Positions 1-7,414 are shown, counted from the stretch's first letter. The stretch is 10,653 bases of DNA from Phycisphaerae bacterium (GCA_016935885.1 JAFGQA010000437.1:1-10653); one strand, 5' to 3'. Program-made: numbers and translations. Notes: generated from the letters alone by a model not told the origin.

Positions 1-1
1 G

Positions 2-709
2 GAGGGCAGCGGCGTCGGGGCAAACGTGCTGAAGAACCTCGACGTGGATCTGCGAAAGGTCCGCCTGGAGGTGGAGAAGCTGGTCAAGGAGGGCCCGGAG
101 ATGGTGACGATGGGCAAGCTGCCGCAGACGCCGCATGCGAAGAACGTGATAAGGTTCGCCATCGAAGAAGCCCGGGCCTTGAACCACAACTACGTCGGCA
201 CCGAGCATCTGCTACTGGGCCTGTTGCGTGAGCGGGATGGCGTGGCGGCGCAGGTCCTCATGAACCTGGGTATCAGGCTGGACGAGGTCCGTGAAGAGGT
301 CTTGAACCTCCTAGGCGCGGGCGAGTCGGTCGAGATCGGCGCCAAAGGAAGGTCGTATGAACCGGACCTCGACACGCTCATTCATCTGTGTCTCCATCGA
401 TTCGATCCGCGTCTCAAGAAGCTATCGGAACAGAAGAACGAGGCAGTCCGCGAGGCGGACCATGCGAAGGCGGCCGAGCTGCGAGATGTGGTCTCTTCTC
501 TGTTCGGCGCTAAGCACAAGGCCATGGAGCACATCGTCGAACGGGACATGAACCTGGCGGCCGTGATCAATGCGACCGTCGAGCATCTTGGCGACCGACC
601 CGTTACACTCGGCACGTTCGTCATGGCGTCGCTCGACGGGCACCCAGAATTGGCCAAGCGCCTCGCCCACGTGATGGACAGTATCCGCGAGGCATGTGAG
701 GAGCCGTGA
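2..709 (+). CDS. Clp N-terminal domain protein with UVR-like motif, no ATPase domain (5' end outside window)
   Basis: The reading frame is open from base 2, so the gene starts upstream; the GTG at 26 lies inside a conserved domain and is not the start. The first ~100 codons match the second half of the ClpC/ClpA N-terminal domain: LEVEKLVKEGP, MGKLPQTPHAKNVI, then the second repeat with AIEEARALNHNYVGTEHLLL, GVAAQVL and LNLLGAG. From about base 413 follows a UVR-like helical hairpin (LKKLSEQKNEAV ... HAKAAELRDVV), the motif found in the ClpC middle region, McsA and UvrB. About 60 further helical residues end at a TGA; no Walker A or B motif appears. In ClpC the UVR motif sits inside a full AAA+ protein, so this is a shortened architecture. 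Clp N domains bind substrates and adaptors in the cytoplasm, so a ClpC adaptor, modulator or degenerate paralogue is plausible. That role is inference; the domain call is solid. Confidence 0.85.
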   Translation, partial: EGSGVGANVLKNLDVDLRKVRLEVEKLVKEGPEMVTMGKLPQTPHAKNVIRFAIEEARALNHNYVGTEHLLLGLLRERDGVAAQVLMNLGIRLDEVREEVLNLLGAGESVEIGAKGRSYEPDLDTLIHLCLHRFDPRLKKLSEQKNEAVREADHAKAAELRDVVSSLFGAKHKAMEHIVERDMNLAAVINATVEHLGDRPVTLGTFVMASLDGHPELAKRLAHVMDSIREACEEP

Positions 710-1050
710 AGTCATCGCGGGGGCCGTGATGGTTATGTGGATGCCCCCGGTAGCTTGCCCGCGTTAGGTGGGTGCCACTGGCAGCTTGCCTGCCCGAGTT
801 CACTGGCGAGCGAGCCGTCAGGGCCACGCTCGTACGTTGGCAGTCCATCATTCCAGCCGTGTCGCGGCACTAGAGCGTTTTAGGGTTGAGCGTGCATGCT
901 CCATTGACGCTTCGTTGTGGCGTCGCCCCCCTGTGGCCGACGGGGATGACCAGTCTGCCGACGTTCTTCAAGCGTGAAGGCTGACCGCTCCCTCACGGTC
1001 GCGGTTCGGATCGGCGTCGGCGGCATAGGCAATCTCAAGCTTAGACTGCT
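710..1050. other. Convergent intergenic region with hairpins and repeat-like sequence, no gene
   Basis: This gap separates two converging genes, and no frame in it looks coding. It holds GGTAGCTTGCCCGC near 749 and a near copy, GGCAGCTTGCCTGC, near 780. There is a small hairpin at 966-979 (CTTCA, loop AGCG, TGAAG) and another at 983-1000 (GACCG, 8-nt loop, CGGTC). The ten bases CCTCACGGTC at 991-1000 recur at 3580-3589. The look is that of dispersed intergenic repeats; dispersal across the genome cannot be tested here. Confidence 0.5.
718..749 (+). terminator. Possible terminator hairpin after the Clp N-domain gene
   Basis: CGGGGGC at 718-724 pairs perfectly with GCCCCCG at 743-749 across an 18-nt loop, beginning 9 bases after the stop codon. 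No T-tract follows, so this is not a classical intrinsic terminator. It may act as a 3'-end stabilising hairpin or be chance in GC-rich DNA. Confidence 0.25.
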
Positions 1051-2178
1051 CTAATGACTTGGCAGGTGCTCGACCAACTGGTCGATTTCGTCTTCCGTGT
1101 TGTAGAAGTGTGGGCTGGCGCGCAAGCGGCCTTCGCGGGCGGCGATCACCGTGCGGTGCTCCTGGCGGAGGTGATTGACGACCCGTGCGTGGTCGTGTGT
1201 GTCCGAGACGAAGGCAACGATGCCGCTGGCCTCGGATGGCTCCCGTGAACTCACCAGCCGGTATCCCTTTGCCTGAACACCCTTGGCGAGGCGGTCGGTC
1301 AGCATCCGCACGCGATCCCAGATTTCCTCAACGCCAATTTCCAGCAGCCATTCGATCGACGCCCCCAGTCCCCAGATCCCGGCGAGGTTGTAGCTGCCGC
1401 TGTCGAACCGTTGGGCGTCGTCCCGGAACTCAAGTTTGTAGTCGCCGAAGTTCATAGCGTCCTGCACCCCCATCCAGCCGACCTGTGACGGCCGCAACAG
1501 GCCCAGCAACTCGTGCCGGCAATAGAAGATGCCGGCACCCTCCGGCGCGAGCAGCCACTTGTGGCCGTCGGCGCTCAAGAAGTCGATTCGCATGGCCCGA
1601 ACGTTGATGGGCACGCACCCCAGGCTCTGGATGGCGTCAACGCAGAACAGCACGCCTCGCTCCTGACAGGCCTTGCCCAATGCCGCCAGATCCGTGCGAA
1701 ACCCGCTCGCGAACTGGACCGCCGAAATCGACACCAGCCGCGTCCGCTCGTCGAGCAACTCGATGATCCGTTCCAGGGGAATCCGGCCCTTGTCTTCCGG
1801 AACCATCTTCAGTTGAACGCCGGCATCCCGCAGATTCATCCATGGATAGATGTTTGCGGGGAACTCCACGCCGCTCGTCACGATATTGTCGCCCCTGGAG
1901 AACTGTAGGCCGTTGGCGACGTAGCTGAGCCCCTCACTGGTGTTCTTGACGAACGTGACCTCCTCGGGATGGCAGTGGAGCAGCTTCGCCGACAGCTGCC
2001 GGGTACGCTTGGATTCCGGATACAGCCCATCGCGAGCATAGGCGTGACTTTGGGCTTCTTCGATGAACCGTCGCATCGCCTCTGCTGCCCGCCCCGAGAT
2101 GGGCCCGACCGCGGCGTGGTCCATGAAGTTGTACTGCCGGACGATTGGCATCTCCGCCCGCAACGCTTCGATGTTCAC
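1051..2178 (-). CDS. Class V aminotransferase / cysteine-desulfurase-fold PLP enzyme
   Basis: This is a 375-residue cytoplasmic enzyme of fold type I, the usual length for class V aminotransferases. Visible landmarks are FMDHAAVGP at ~18-26, KNTSEGL at 78-84 (cofactor phosphate region), VDAIQS at 180-185 with Asp181 and Gln184 contacting the PLP ring, and ADGHKW at 203-208 with Lys207 as the Schiff-base lysine. The end carries the family signature RLRASPHFYNTEDEI. The SufS-type active-site cysteine loop is not visible in the C-terminal third, so a desulfurase role is unlikely; the isopenicillin-N-epimerase-like or general aminotransferase branch fits better, with substrate unknown. The GTG at 2178 is chosen because GGAAGGAG lies 8 nt upstream and homology starts there. 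A further 39 in-frame codons upstream (to 2295) are Arg/Gly-rich and do not resemble the family. It stands alone, convergent with the Clp N-domain gene. Confidence 0.85.
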   Translation of the reverse strand: MNIEALRAEMPIVRQYNFMDHAAVGPISGRAAEAMRRFIEEAQSHAYARDGLYPESKRTRQLSAKLLHCHPEEVTFVKNTSEGLSYVANGLQFSRGDNIVTSGVEFPANIYPWMNLRDAGVQLKMVPEDKGRIPLERIIELLDERTRLVSISAVQFASGFRTDLAALGKACQERGVLFCVDAIQSLGCVPINVRAMRIDFLSADGHKWLLAPEGAGIFYCRHELLGLLRPSQVGWMGVQDAMNFGDYKLEFRDDAQRFDSGSYNLAGIWGLGASIEWLLEIGVEEIWDRVRMLTDRLAKGVQAKGYRLVSSREPSEASGIVAFVSDTHDHARVVNHLRQEHRTVIAAREGRLRASPHFYNTEDEIDQLVEHLPSH

Positions 2179-2186
2179 CACGTGGA

Positions 2187-2194
2187 CTCCTTCC
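2187..2194 (-). promoter_or_regulatory. Ribosome binding site that fixes the PLP-enzyme start
   Basis: On the minus strand this reads GGAAGGAG, 8 nt before the GTG whose first base is 2178. An adjacent in-frame GTG at 2181 is only 5 nt away and is less well spaced. The site argues against starting at the ATG codons near 2295. Confidence 0.6.
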
Positions 2195-2304
2195 CGACAG
2201 GATCGCGCCAAAGCGCCGCCGCGCTCGCGCCCGCACCGCGTGGATACAGATGGCCCCACAAGGCCAACGGACCCGTTCCGCAGGCGATCCATCATAAACC
2301 GTCA

Positions 2305-2310
2305 CTTATA
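2305..2310 (-). promoter_or_regulatory. Possible -10 element upstream of the PLP-enzyme gene
   Basis: The minus strand reads TATAAG, 5 of 6 matches to the sigma70 -10 box, about 125 bp before the chosen GTG. No good -35 box lies 16-18 bp upstream. If it is real, the transcript has a leader of roughly 120 nt. Confidence 0.25.
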
Positions 2311-2437
2311 GTGTATTCGCAGATGCGAGCTGCTTCCACGGATCGACCGCTGCAAAAGGGGGATCGCGCGCGATCATCGAACGCTGGAAAGGAATGCCGG
2401 GCGATTTCCTCACGAAGCCAGCGGTGACGGCCAAATC

Positions 2438-3523
2438 CTATGTCCGTCGCTTGCCAAACCGCCTGACTGCCGCGGACAGGCCGGCTGCGGTCATCAGGAA
2501 ACCCAGCACGCCGGGCTCCGGCACCGCGCTTCCGGTGTAGCCTCCGTCAGCCTCCTCCGCCGACGCCGTCATCTCCAAGGAGAACCCCTCGAATCCGGGC
2601 ACCTCGGCGGGCAGTCCGTTCGTCAGGACTCCCAGCGGGTCAGCGACGAACGCGGTCGTGAACATCTGCTGTGCAAGGAACTGGATCTCCTCCTCGCTAA
2701 GCGTCTCTCCCGCCTTCAGCTCGGCGAGCAGGTCGTCCACGGTCTTCCCTTTTTGGGCGGCGCCGGAGTAGATCCGCGGCACAGCCGCGTCCGTGCTCGC
2801 CCCGTCAGTTTGCAGCAGCCCGGCCAGGACGTCGAGGGCGATGTTGCCTGACACGTTGATGGGGCCGATGTCGAAGTCGGTGACCTGCTCGTCGTGGACG
2901 AACAGGCCGTCGGCTTCGTAGCTGCCTACGTTGGTGAACCTCAATTCGAAGTCGTAGAAGCCCAGGAGGTTCATGCGACCATTCATGTCGATCAACGCGT
3001 TACCGCTCCATTCGAAGTCCTGGACGCCGGCATTGAACGTCACCGTGTAGTGCATGGGAGCCGCAGAAAAGGTCGTCAGGCCGCTAAGCTGGTTGTAGCC
3101 CCTCTGGCCGGTCTGCGATTCGATGAAGACCTCGGGGATGAACGTCGTGGTATAGCCCGCTCGGCTGTGGACCCCCATCGGCTGGGGGGAACCCACCACC
3201 GTCGGATCGACCCCAAGCTCGACCTTGAACAGCCCCAAATCCAATGTGTTCGTGTTGCCGTACGAATCGGGCCCGTAGAACCTGTAGGACTCGTATGTGT
3301 ATCCCTGTCCGGCCCGGTTATACTCGACTCGCTGATCGAACCGGTTGTGATCATACAACGGCCCGCCTTGGGGGTTGGACAGGAACAGGTTGTTGCCGGC
3401 ATACTCGGCGCCGCGAAACAGAAACCGCTGGAGGCTGCCAAACTGTGCCCACACGCGGGGCGTGGTCCCAAGAACCAAGCCCACGAATACAACCGTACAA
3501 ACCGTACCGCATCGAGGCCTCAT
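2438..3523 (-). CDS. Secreted PEP-CTERM sorting-domain protein, function unknown
   Basis: This 361-residue protein begins with a Sec signal peptide (MRPRC, hydrophobic stretch ~9-20, likely cleavage after VWA near residue 26). It ends with a PEP-CTERM tail from residue 334: VPEP, a hydrophobic helix and a basic end, RRFGKRRT. In known systems an exosortase recognises this tail and places the protein in the envelope or exopolysaccharide matrix; no exosortase gene lies in the window. The body is rich in Gly, Tyr, Asn and aromatic residues with beta-like alternation, and has one acidic helical stretch near residues 255-290 (VDDLLAELKAGETLSEEEI). I recognise no catalytic motif and no named family. 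ATG at 3523 is supported by GGAG 8 nt upstream (3532-3535). The gene is divergent from the C25 protease and 260 bp upstream of the PLP enzyme, so probably its own unit. Confidence 0.85.
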   Translation of the reverse strand: MRPRCGTVCTVVFVGLVLGTTPRVWAQFGSLQRFLFRGAEYAGNNLFLSNPQGGPLYDHNRFDQRVEYNRAGQGYTYESYRFYGPDSYGNTNTLDLGLFKVELGVDPTVVGSPQPMGVHSRAGYTTTFIPEVFIESQTGQRGYNQLSGLTTFSAAPMHYTVTFNAGVQDFEWSGNALIDMNGRMNLLGFYDFELRFTNVGSYEADGLFVHDEQVTDFDIGPINVSGNIALDVLAGLLQTDGASTDAAVPRIYSGAAQKGKTVDDLLAELKAGETLSEEEIQFLAQQMFTTAFVADPLGVLTNGLPAEVPGFEGFSLEMTASAEEADGGYTGSAVPEPGVLGFLMTAAGLSAAVRRFGKRRT

Positions 3524-3630
3524 CGCTCGTACTCCAACGCCTTAGTTCGCCGCCGTGGGCGATCCTGGTCCTGCCTTGTCCTCACGGTCGAAGGCGCAGA
3601 AGACCTTGTGCCTTCACGCCTAGGCGCACG

Positions 3631-3650
3631 GTCGCGCTACGTCGCGCTAC
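3631..3650. repeat. 10-bp tandem duplication
   Basis: GTCGCGCTAC occurs twice back to back with no mismatch, about 110 bp upstream of the PEP-CTERM start codon. It may be a simple replication-slippage product; a regulator-binding direct repeat is possible but unsupported. Confidence 0.7.
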
Positions 3651-3978
3651 GGTGAGAGCATTTGCCGCACTCACATATCGGCCGCCCGATGCGAAGGAAT
3701 GAGCGCCAACTGCGATGGTGGTCGTGGCCCGGACAGACGGTGGAATGTCCAATAACTGCGCCGCTCGCCAGAAGATGTGCCGCGGGGCAGCCGGCATTCC
3801 AGCGGCAGCCCTGGGATCGCGGACACGTCCGCCCTCGCTTGGGGGACCTCAGCCCCAGGATCGAGAAGGCCACGAAGGCCGTGGCGAAGTGGAGAAGGCC
3901 CAACACGGCAACGATAACGATGTTGTGCTCGCAAACCCTCCCCTGAAGCCCACGGATAGTGACCGGTGAGCCGATCAA
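3637..3978 (-). CDS. Doubtful small membrane protein ORF
   Basis: This frame gives up to 113 residues from a TTG and matches no family I know. Residues ~17-42 form a convincing hydrophobic helix (IVIVAVLGLLHFATAF ...), and the codons from about the Cys at residue 16 through ~45 are strongly G/C-ending, as in the real genes here. After that the bias decays. The tail is rich in cysteines (CPRSQGC, AGCP, CECGKC) and basic residues, without a tidy zinc or Fe-S spacing. No clear ribosome binding site precedes the TTG. It may be the 5' part of a small membrane-protein gene that has decayed or frameshifted, or chance. It sits upstream of, and in the same direction as, the PEP-CTERM gene. Confidence 0.22.
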   Translation of the reverse strand: MIGSPVTIRGLQGRVCEHNIVIVAVLGLLHFATAFVAFSILGLRSPKRGRTCPRSQGCRWNAGCPAAHLLASGAVIGHSTVCPGHDHHRSWRSFLRIGRPICECGKCSHRSAT

Positions 3979-4204
3979 ACCGCGGTTCCGACGTCGCTAT
4001 CGGCGTCTGGCGACCGTAGCAGCGCTGTCACACTGAACAGGACCGATGTTGACCAAATACGCGCCGCGGGGGCTGGGAGAGCGGTGTGCGGCGGCTGTGT
4101 CTGCGGTGGCGTACCCCGACGGAGCCGGATCCATCTCGGCCAGAGCGAGGTTCGAGCAAAGCCTGCAACGGCCACTCTTTCGTCATCTCGTCCTTCTGCC
4201 GGGC

Positions 4205-4233
4205 TTGCCTAGGAAACGGAAAGGTGGTATATT
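4205..4233 (+). promoter_or_regulatory. Sigma70-like promoter facing the C25 protease gene
   Basis: TTGCCT (4205-4210) and TATATT (4228-4233) are separated by exactly 17 bp. The -10 box stands out in otherwise GC-rich sequence. Predicted transcription starts near 4240, giving an untranslated leader of about 310 nt before the GTG at 4550. Housekeeping sigma usage is assumed. Confidence 0.5.
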
Positions 4234-4284
4234 CGAGGTGTTGCCCGTGGCGAGGGGCACGTGGGAGAGGCTCAAGGGAGTGTG

Positions 4285-4319
4285 GAGAAGACGCGGCCCT
4301 CTTCTCTTCGTTGGGGCCG
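4285..4319 (+). promoter_or_regulatory. Possible H-type RNA pseudoknot in the protease leader
   Basis: GAGAAGA (4285-4291) pairs with TCTTCTC (4300-4306), while CGGCCC (4294-4299) inside that loop pairs with GGGCCG (4314-4319). The connecting loops are 2 nt and 7 nt, which is geometrically sound for an H-type pseudoknot; the two helices could instead be mutually exclusive hairpins. It lies about 45 nt after the predicted transcription start. It matches no riboswitch class I know and may be chance. Confidence 0.2.
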
Positions 4320-4537
4320 TGCCGATCCGTTTCCCGATCTTTCCGCAATGAAGCCTGATCGTTGTCGACCACCGGCCTACTGCCGACGCAGGACTGACCG
4401 TGCTTTGTGCCGGCCGACGTGTGGTTGTGCGCGATCAGCGCGGGGACGCGGGGTAGTTTGCCCCGGGACGGGCGTCCAAGAACAGCGGACAATCGTTAAC
4501 TGAAGACAATGGCGTGGCCGATCTTATTCAACACTAT

Positions 4538-4542
4538 GGAGG
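4538..4542 (+). promoter_or_regulatory. Ribosome binding site that fixes the protease start
   Basis: GGAGG lies 7 nt before the GTG at 4550. The longer frame beginning at the GTG at 4514 has no comparable site and would put 12 extra residues before the signal peptide. Confidence 0.7.
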
Positions 4543-4549
4543 AATCACC

Positions 4550-7414
4550 GTGACAAGTTGCTGTTTCCAGACCCCCCGGAGGCGAGGCGCGCGTTTCTGC
4601 CTCCCCATAACCTGCATGTTGGCGATCGTTGTTGCACTGATCGCAACGCCTACCCTGGCGAACGACGCCCGCACGGCGGTCAACGTGACTGTGCAGGAGA
4701 ACGCGCCGGATCATATCGTGATCCAGTACGACATCGCCGGTTTCGGAACCAAGCCGGTCATGATCAACGGCCGAGAATACGTCCAGATCTCCTTGGGCAC
4801 AGAGAGCTTGATCAAGAACCGAGGCGCCCCGGCGCTCCCCAGTATCTGCCGCTGCGTCATCATTCCCGACGACGCCGAGATGGCGGTGCGGGTGGCGGCG
4901 TCCCGGCACTATGAATTGACGGACATCGACGTCGCCCCGGACAAAGGATACATCCCGCGTTCGAAGGACCCCGCGGACGTGCCGTACACCTTCGGTCAAG
5001 TCTATGAGACCGATACGTTCTATCCCGACGGATTGGTCACGCCGCACGAGCCTCATATCATCCGTGACCACCGCGGCCTGTTGATCCAATTGAACCCGCT
5101 CCAGTACAACGCGGTCTCGCGGACCTTGCGCGTGTACACAAGCGTCACCCTGGAGGTCGTCAGGATCGGCCGCGGGAAGGCCAACGTGCTGAACCTCGCG
5201 ACCAGGCCCCACAAGCTCAGCCGGGCATTCCATCAGGTCTACAAGCGTCACTTCCTGAACTACGATCTAGACACCCGCTACGATCCCATCGACGAGGATG
5301 GCGACATGTTGATCATCTGCTACGACGACTGGATGGCCAACATGAGCCCGTTCGTAGATCATAAGAACGCCATAGGCATCAACACGACCATCGTCGGTGT
5401 CTCGACCATTCCGGGCGGCAATACTCCAACGGCCATCAAGAACTACATTCAAGGCGTCTACGACGACCCGGGGAGCGACTTGGCGTTCGTGCTGCTCGTC
5501 GGTGACGCCGCTCAGGTGGCGACGCCGATCGCCGACCTGGATTATTATGACGGTGCGTCAGACCCAACCTATTCGCTGCTGGCCGGCGCCGACCAGTATC
5601 CCGAGATCATGGTAGGCCGCTTCTCGGCGCAGAATACCGCGCACGTCGATACACAGGTCGTGCGCTCGGTCGAGTACGAACAGATGCCGGCCAACGAGCA
5701 GACGTGGTTTTGGAAGGGCACGGGCATCGGGTCGAACTCCGCCGGCACTGGGGATGACGGCGAGTACGACTGGCAGCACATAAGGAACATCCGGGCCGAT
5801 CTTCTGGGCTATGACTATACCGAGGTTGACGAACTGTATGATGGGAGTCACGGTGGAGCGGACGCCGCGGGTGACCCGACCCCCGCAATGGTTGCGGCCT
5901 GTCTGAACGCCGGGCGCGGCATTGTCAACTACTGCGGTCACGGCAGTTATTCGTCCTGGAGTTCCAGCGACTTCTCAACCACCAACATCAACAACCTGAT
6001 CAACGACAACATGTTGCCGTTTATTGTTAGCGTGGCGTGCAACAACGGCGAATTCAACAACTACTCGTCGTGCTTTGGGGAAGCTTGGCTCCGCGCAACG
6101 CACGGCAGTGAGCCGACCGGCGCCGTCGGCTGCTATGCCTCGTCCAACAGCCAGCCGTGGGACCCGCCGATGGAGGGACAGGACGAGTTCAACCTGCGCT
6201 ATGCTGCTGAAGCCTACAGCACGTATGGCGCGTTCTGCTACGCCGGTTCGTGTTCGATGATGGATGACTACCCCGGCTCCAGTGCGTCGTGGGGCACAGG
6301 TCCGGCGACGTTCCTCACCTGGAACCTCTTCGGGGATCCTTCGTTGCAGATTGTCGGGACCGTGACCCAGCCCACCGGCCTGAAGGTCACGCCGGGCAGC
6401 GGCCTCGCGTCGGCCGGCCCCGTCGGCGGACCGTTCACACCCGATGACGTCGAGTATACCCTGGAGAATCAAAACGACACGGGCATGAACTACAGCGTCA
6501 CGAAGAGCGAGGCATGGGTCTCGATCGACAACACGTCAGGCTACCTGCCTGGCCACGGCACCACCACCGTTACCGTGTCGATCAACGCCAACGCCAGTGC
6601 GCTCGGCACCGGCAACTACGAGGACACGGTGAACTTCATTAACACCACCGACCACGACGGCGACACGACTCGAACCGTAAACCTCCAGGTCGGCGGCCCT
6701 CAAGCCGTGTATGCCTTCCCCATGGACTCCAACCCCGGCTGGACCACGCAGGGCGAGTGGGCCTTCGGCGACCCCACGGGCAGCGGTGGTACCGCTCATG
6801 GCAACGCCGACCCCGACAGCGGAGCGACCGGCAGCAACGTGTACGGTGTCAATCTCAGCGGAGATTACTCCACCACGATCGGCGGACCGTACTACCTGCA
6901 AACGGGGCCGATGGATCTGACCGGTATTGAGGATGTAACGCTGAAGTTCCATCGCTGGCTCAACACCGATTATGTCCCGTACGTCTCGCTCAAGATCGAG
7001 GCATCCAACAACGGGACCACTTGGGATGTGGTTTGGCAGAACGCGACCGCCGAGATTGCCGATTCCTCCTGGACGCAGTACTCCTACGACATCTCCATCG
7101 TCGCAGACGACCAGCCGACCGTCTATATTCGGTGGTCGCATCAGGTCGCCCAATCGGGCGCCTATGCCTATTCCGGATGGAACATCGACGACGTCGAAAT
7201 CTGGGGCCTGGTCGTGGACCCCTGCGCGGGGGTCATGGCCAACGGCGACATCGATGGCGACGGGTACTGTGACGGTGACGACATCCAGCTTCTCGTGAAT
7301 GGGATCCTCGGCAGCATCCCCCAGGAGCAGGAGTGTCGGGGCGACTTCAATCATAGTGGCGCGCTCGACACCGGCGACATCGATGGCATGGTGAGCGCGC
7401 TCCTGGCACCCTAG
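4550..7414 (+). CDS. Secreted C25 (gingipain-type) cysteine protease with C-terminal type I dockerin
   Basis: This 954-residue modular secreted protease opens with a signal peptide: RRR at 10-12, hydrophobic core ~20-36, cleavage after TLA at 37. Residues ~40-245 resemble the C25 propeptide. The catalytic domain spans ~250-602, with FVLLVGDAAQV, the catalytic histidine in NYCGHGS (His464), the catalytic cysteine in VSVACNNGEF (Cys497), and LFGDPSLQI at its end. The 33-residue His-Cys spacing equals that of RgpB and Kgp. Residues ~605-725 look like a BACON/Ig-like domain (EAWVSIDNTSGYLPG), and ~725-890 a jelly-roll or MAM-like module (WNIDDVEIWG). The last ~60 residues are a type I dockerin with two calcium loops starting at Asp900 and Asp932. 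GTG at 4550 follows GGAGG by 7 nt. The protein likely degrades external protein while tethered to a cohesin partner, which is not in the window. Cleavage specificity cannot be read. Confidence 0.9.
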   Translation: MTSCCFQTPRRRGARFCLPITCMLAIVVALIATPTLANDARTAVNVTVQENAPDHIVIQYDIAGFGTKPVMINGREYVQISLGTESLIKNRGAPALPSICRCVIIPDDAEMAVRVAASRHYELTDIDVAPDKGYIPRSKDPADVPYTFGQVYETDTFYPDGLVTPHEPHIIRDHRGLLIQLNPLQYNAVSRTLRVYTSVTLEVVRIGRGKANVLNLATRPHKLSRAFHQVYKRHFLNYDLDTRYDPIDEDGDMLIICYDDWMANMSPFVDHKNAIGINTTIVGVSTIPGGNTPTAIKNYIQGVYDDPGSDLAFVLLVGDAAQVATPIADLDYYDGASDPTYSLLAGADQYPEIMVGRFSAQNTAHVDTQVVRSVEYEQMPANEQTWFWKGTGIGSNSAGTGDDGEYDWQHIRNIRADLLGYDYTEVDELYDGSHGGADAAGDPTPAMVAACLNAGRGIVNYCGHGSYSSWSSSDFSTTNINNLINDNMLPFIVSVACNNGEFNNYSSCFGEAWLRATHGSEPTGAVGCYASSNSQPWDPPMEGQDEFNLRYAAEAYSTYGAFCYAGSCSMMDDYPGSSASWGTGPATFLTWNLFGDPSLQIVGTVTQPTGLKVTPGSGLASAGPVGGPFTPDDVEYTLENQNDTGMNYSVTKSEAWVSIDNTSGYLPGHGTTTVTVSINANASALGTGNYEDTVNFINTTDHDGDTTRTVNLQVGGPQAVYAFPMDSNPGWTTQGEWAFGDPTGSGGTAHGNADPDSGATGSNVYGVNLSGDYSTTIGGPYYLQTGPMDLTGIEDVTLKFHRWLNTDYVPYVSLKIEASNNGTTWDVVWQNATAEIADSSWTQYSYDISIVADDQPTVYIRWSHQVAQSGAYAYSGWNIDDVEIWGLVVDPCAGVMANGDIDGDGYCDGDDIQLLVNGILGSIPQEQECRGDFNHSGALDTGDIDGMVSALLAP

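Larger units (their letters stand above)
3524..4549. other. Long divergent intergenic region, mostly non-coding
   Basis: About 1 kb separates the PEP-CTERM gene (-) from the protease gene (+). Several overlapping open frames occur, as expected in GC-rich DNA. None matches a family I know, and only the minus-strand frame at 3637-3978 has any coding character. The right third contains a good promoter pointing at the protease gene and a structured leader candidate. A 10-bp palindrome, CGCCTAGGCG, sits at 3617-3626. Confidence 0.5.

Noticed and set aside
845..900. ACTAGAGCGTTTTAGGGTTGAG, resembling AGAGCGTTTT intergenic repeats seen in other phyla
   Set aside because: Only one copy is in the window and the similarity is short; I cannot show that it is a repeat here.
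2179..2295. 39-codon N-terminal extension of the PLP enzyme
   Set aside because: The extension is Arg/Gly-rich and unlike the family, while the GTG at 2178 has a strong ribosome binding site at good spacing and begins where family similarity begins.
2894..3655. Plus-strand open frame of 253 residues opposite the PEP-CTERM gene
   Set aside because: Antisense to a gene with both a signal peptide and a PEP-CTERM tail; no recognisable domain.
4496..5251. Long minus-strand open frame of 251 residues overlapping the start of the protease gene
   Set aside because: It is antisense to the signal peptide and propeptide of a clearly coding gene, rich in Asp/Arg/Val/His as expected of a GC-rich shadow, with no motif or ribosome binding site.
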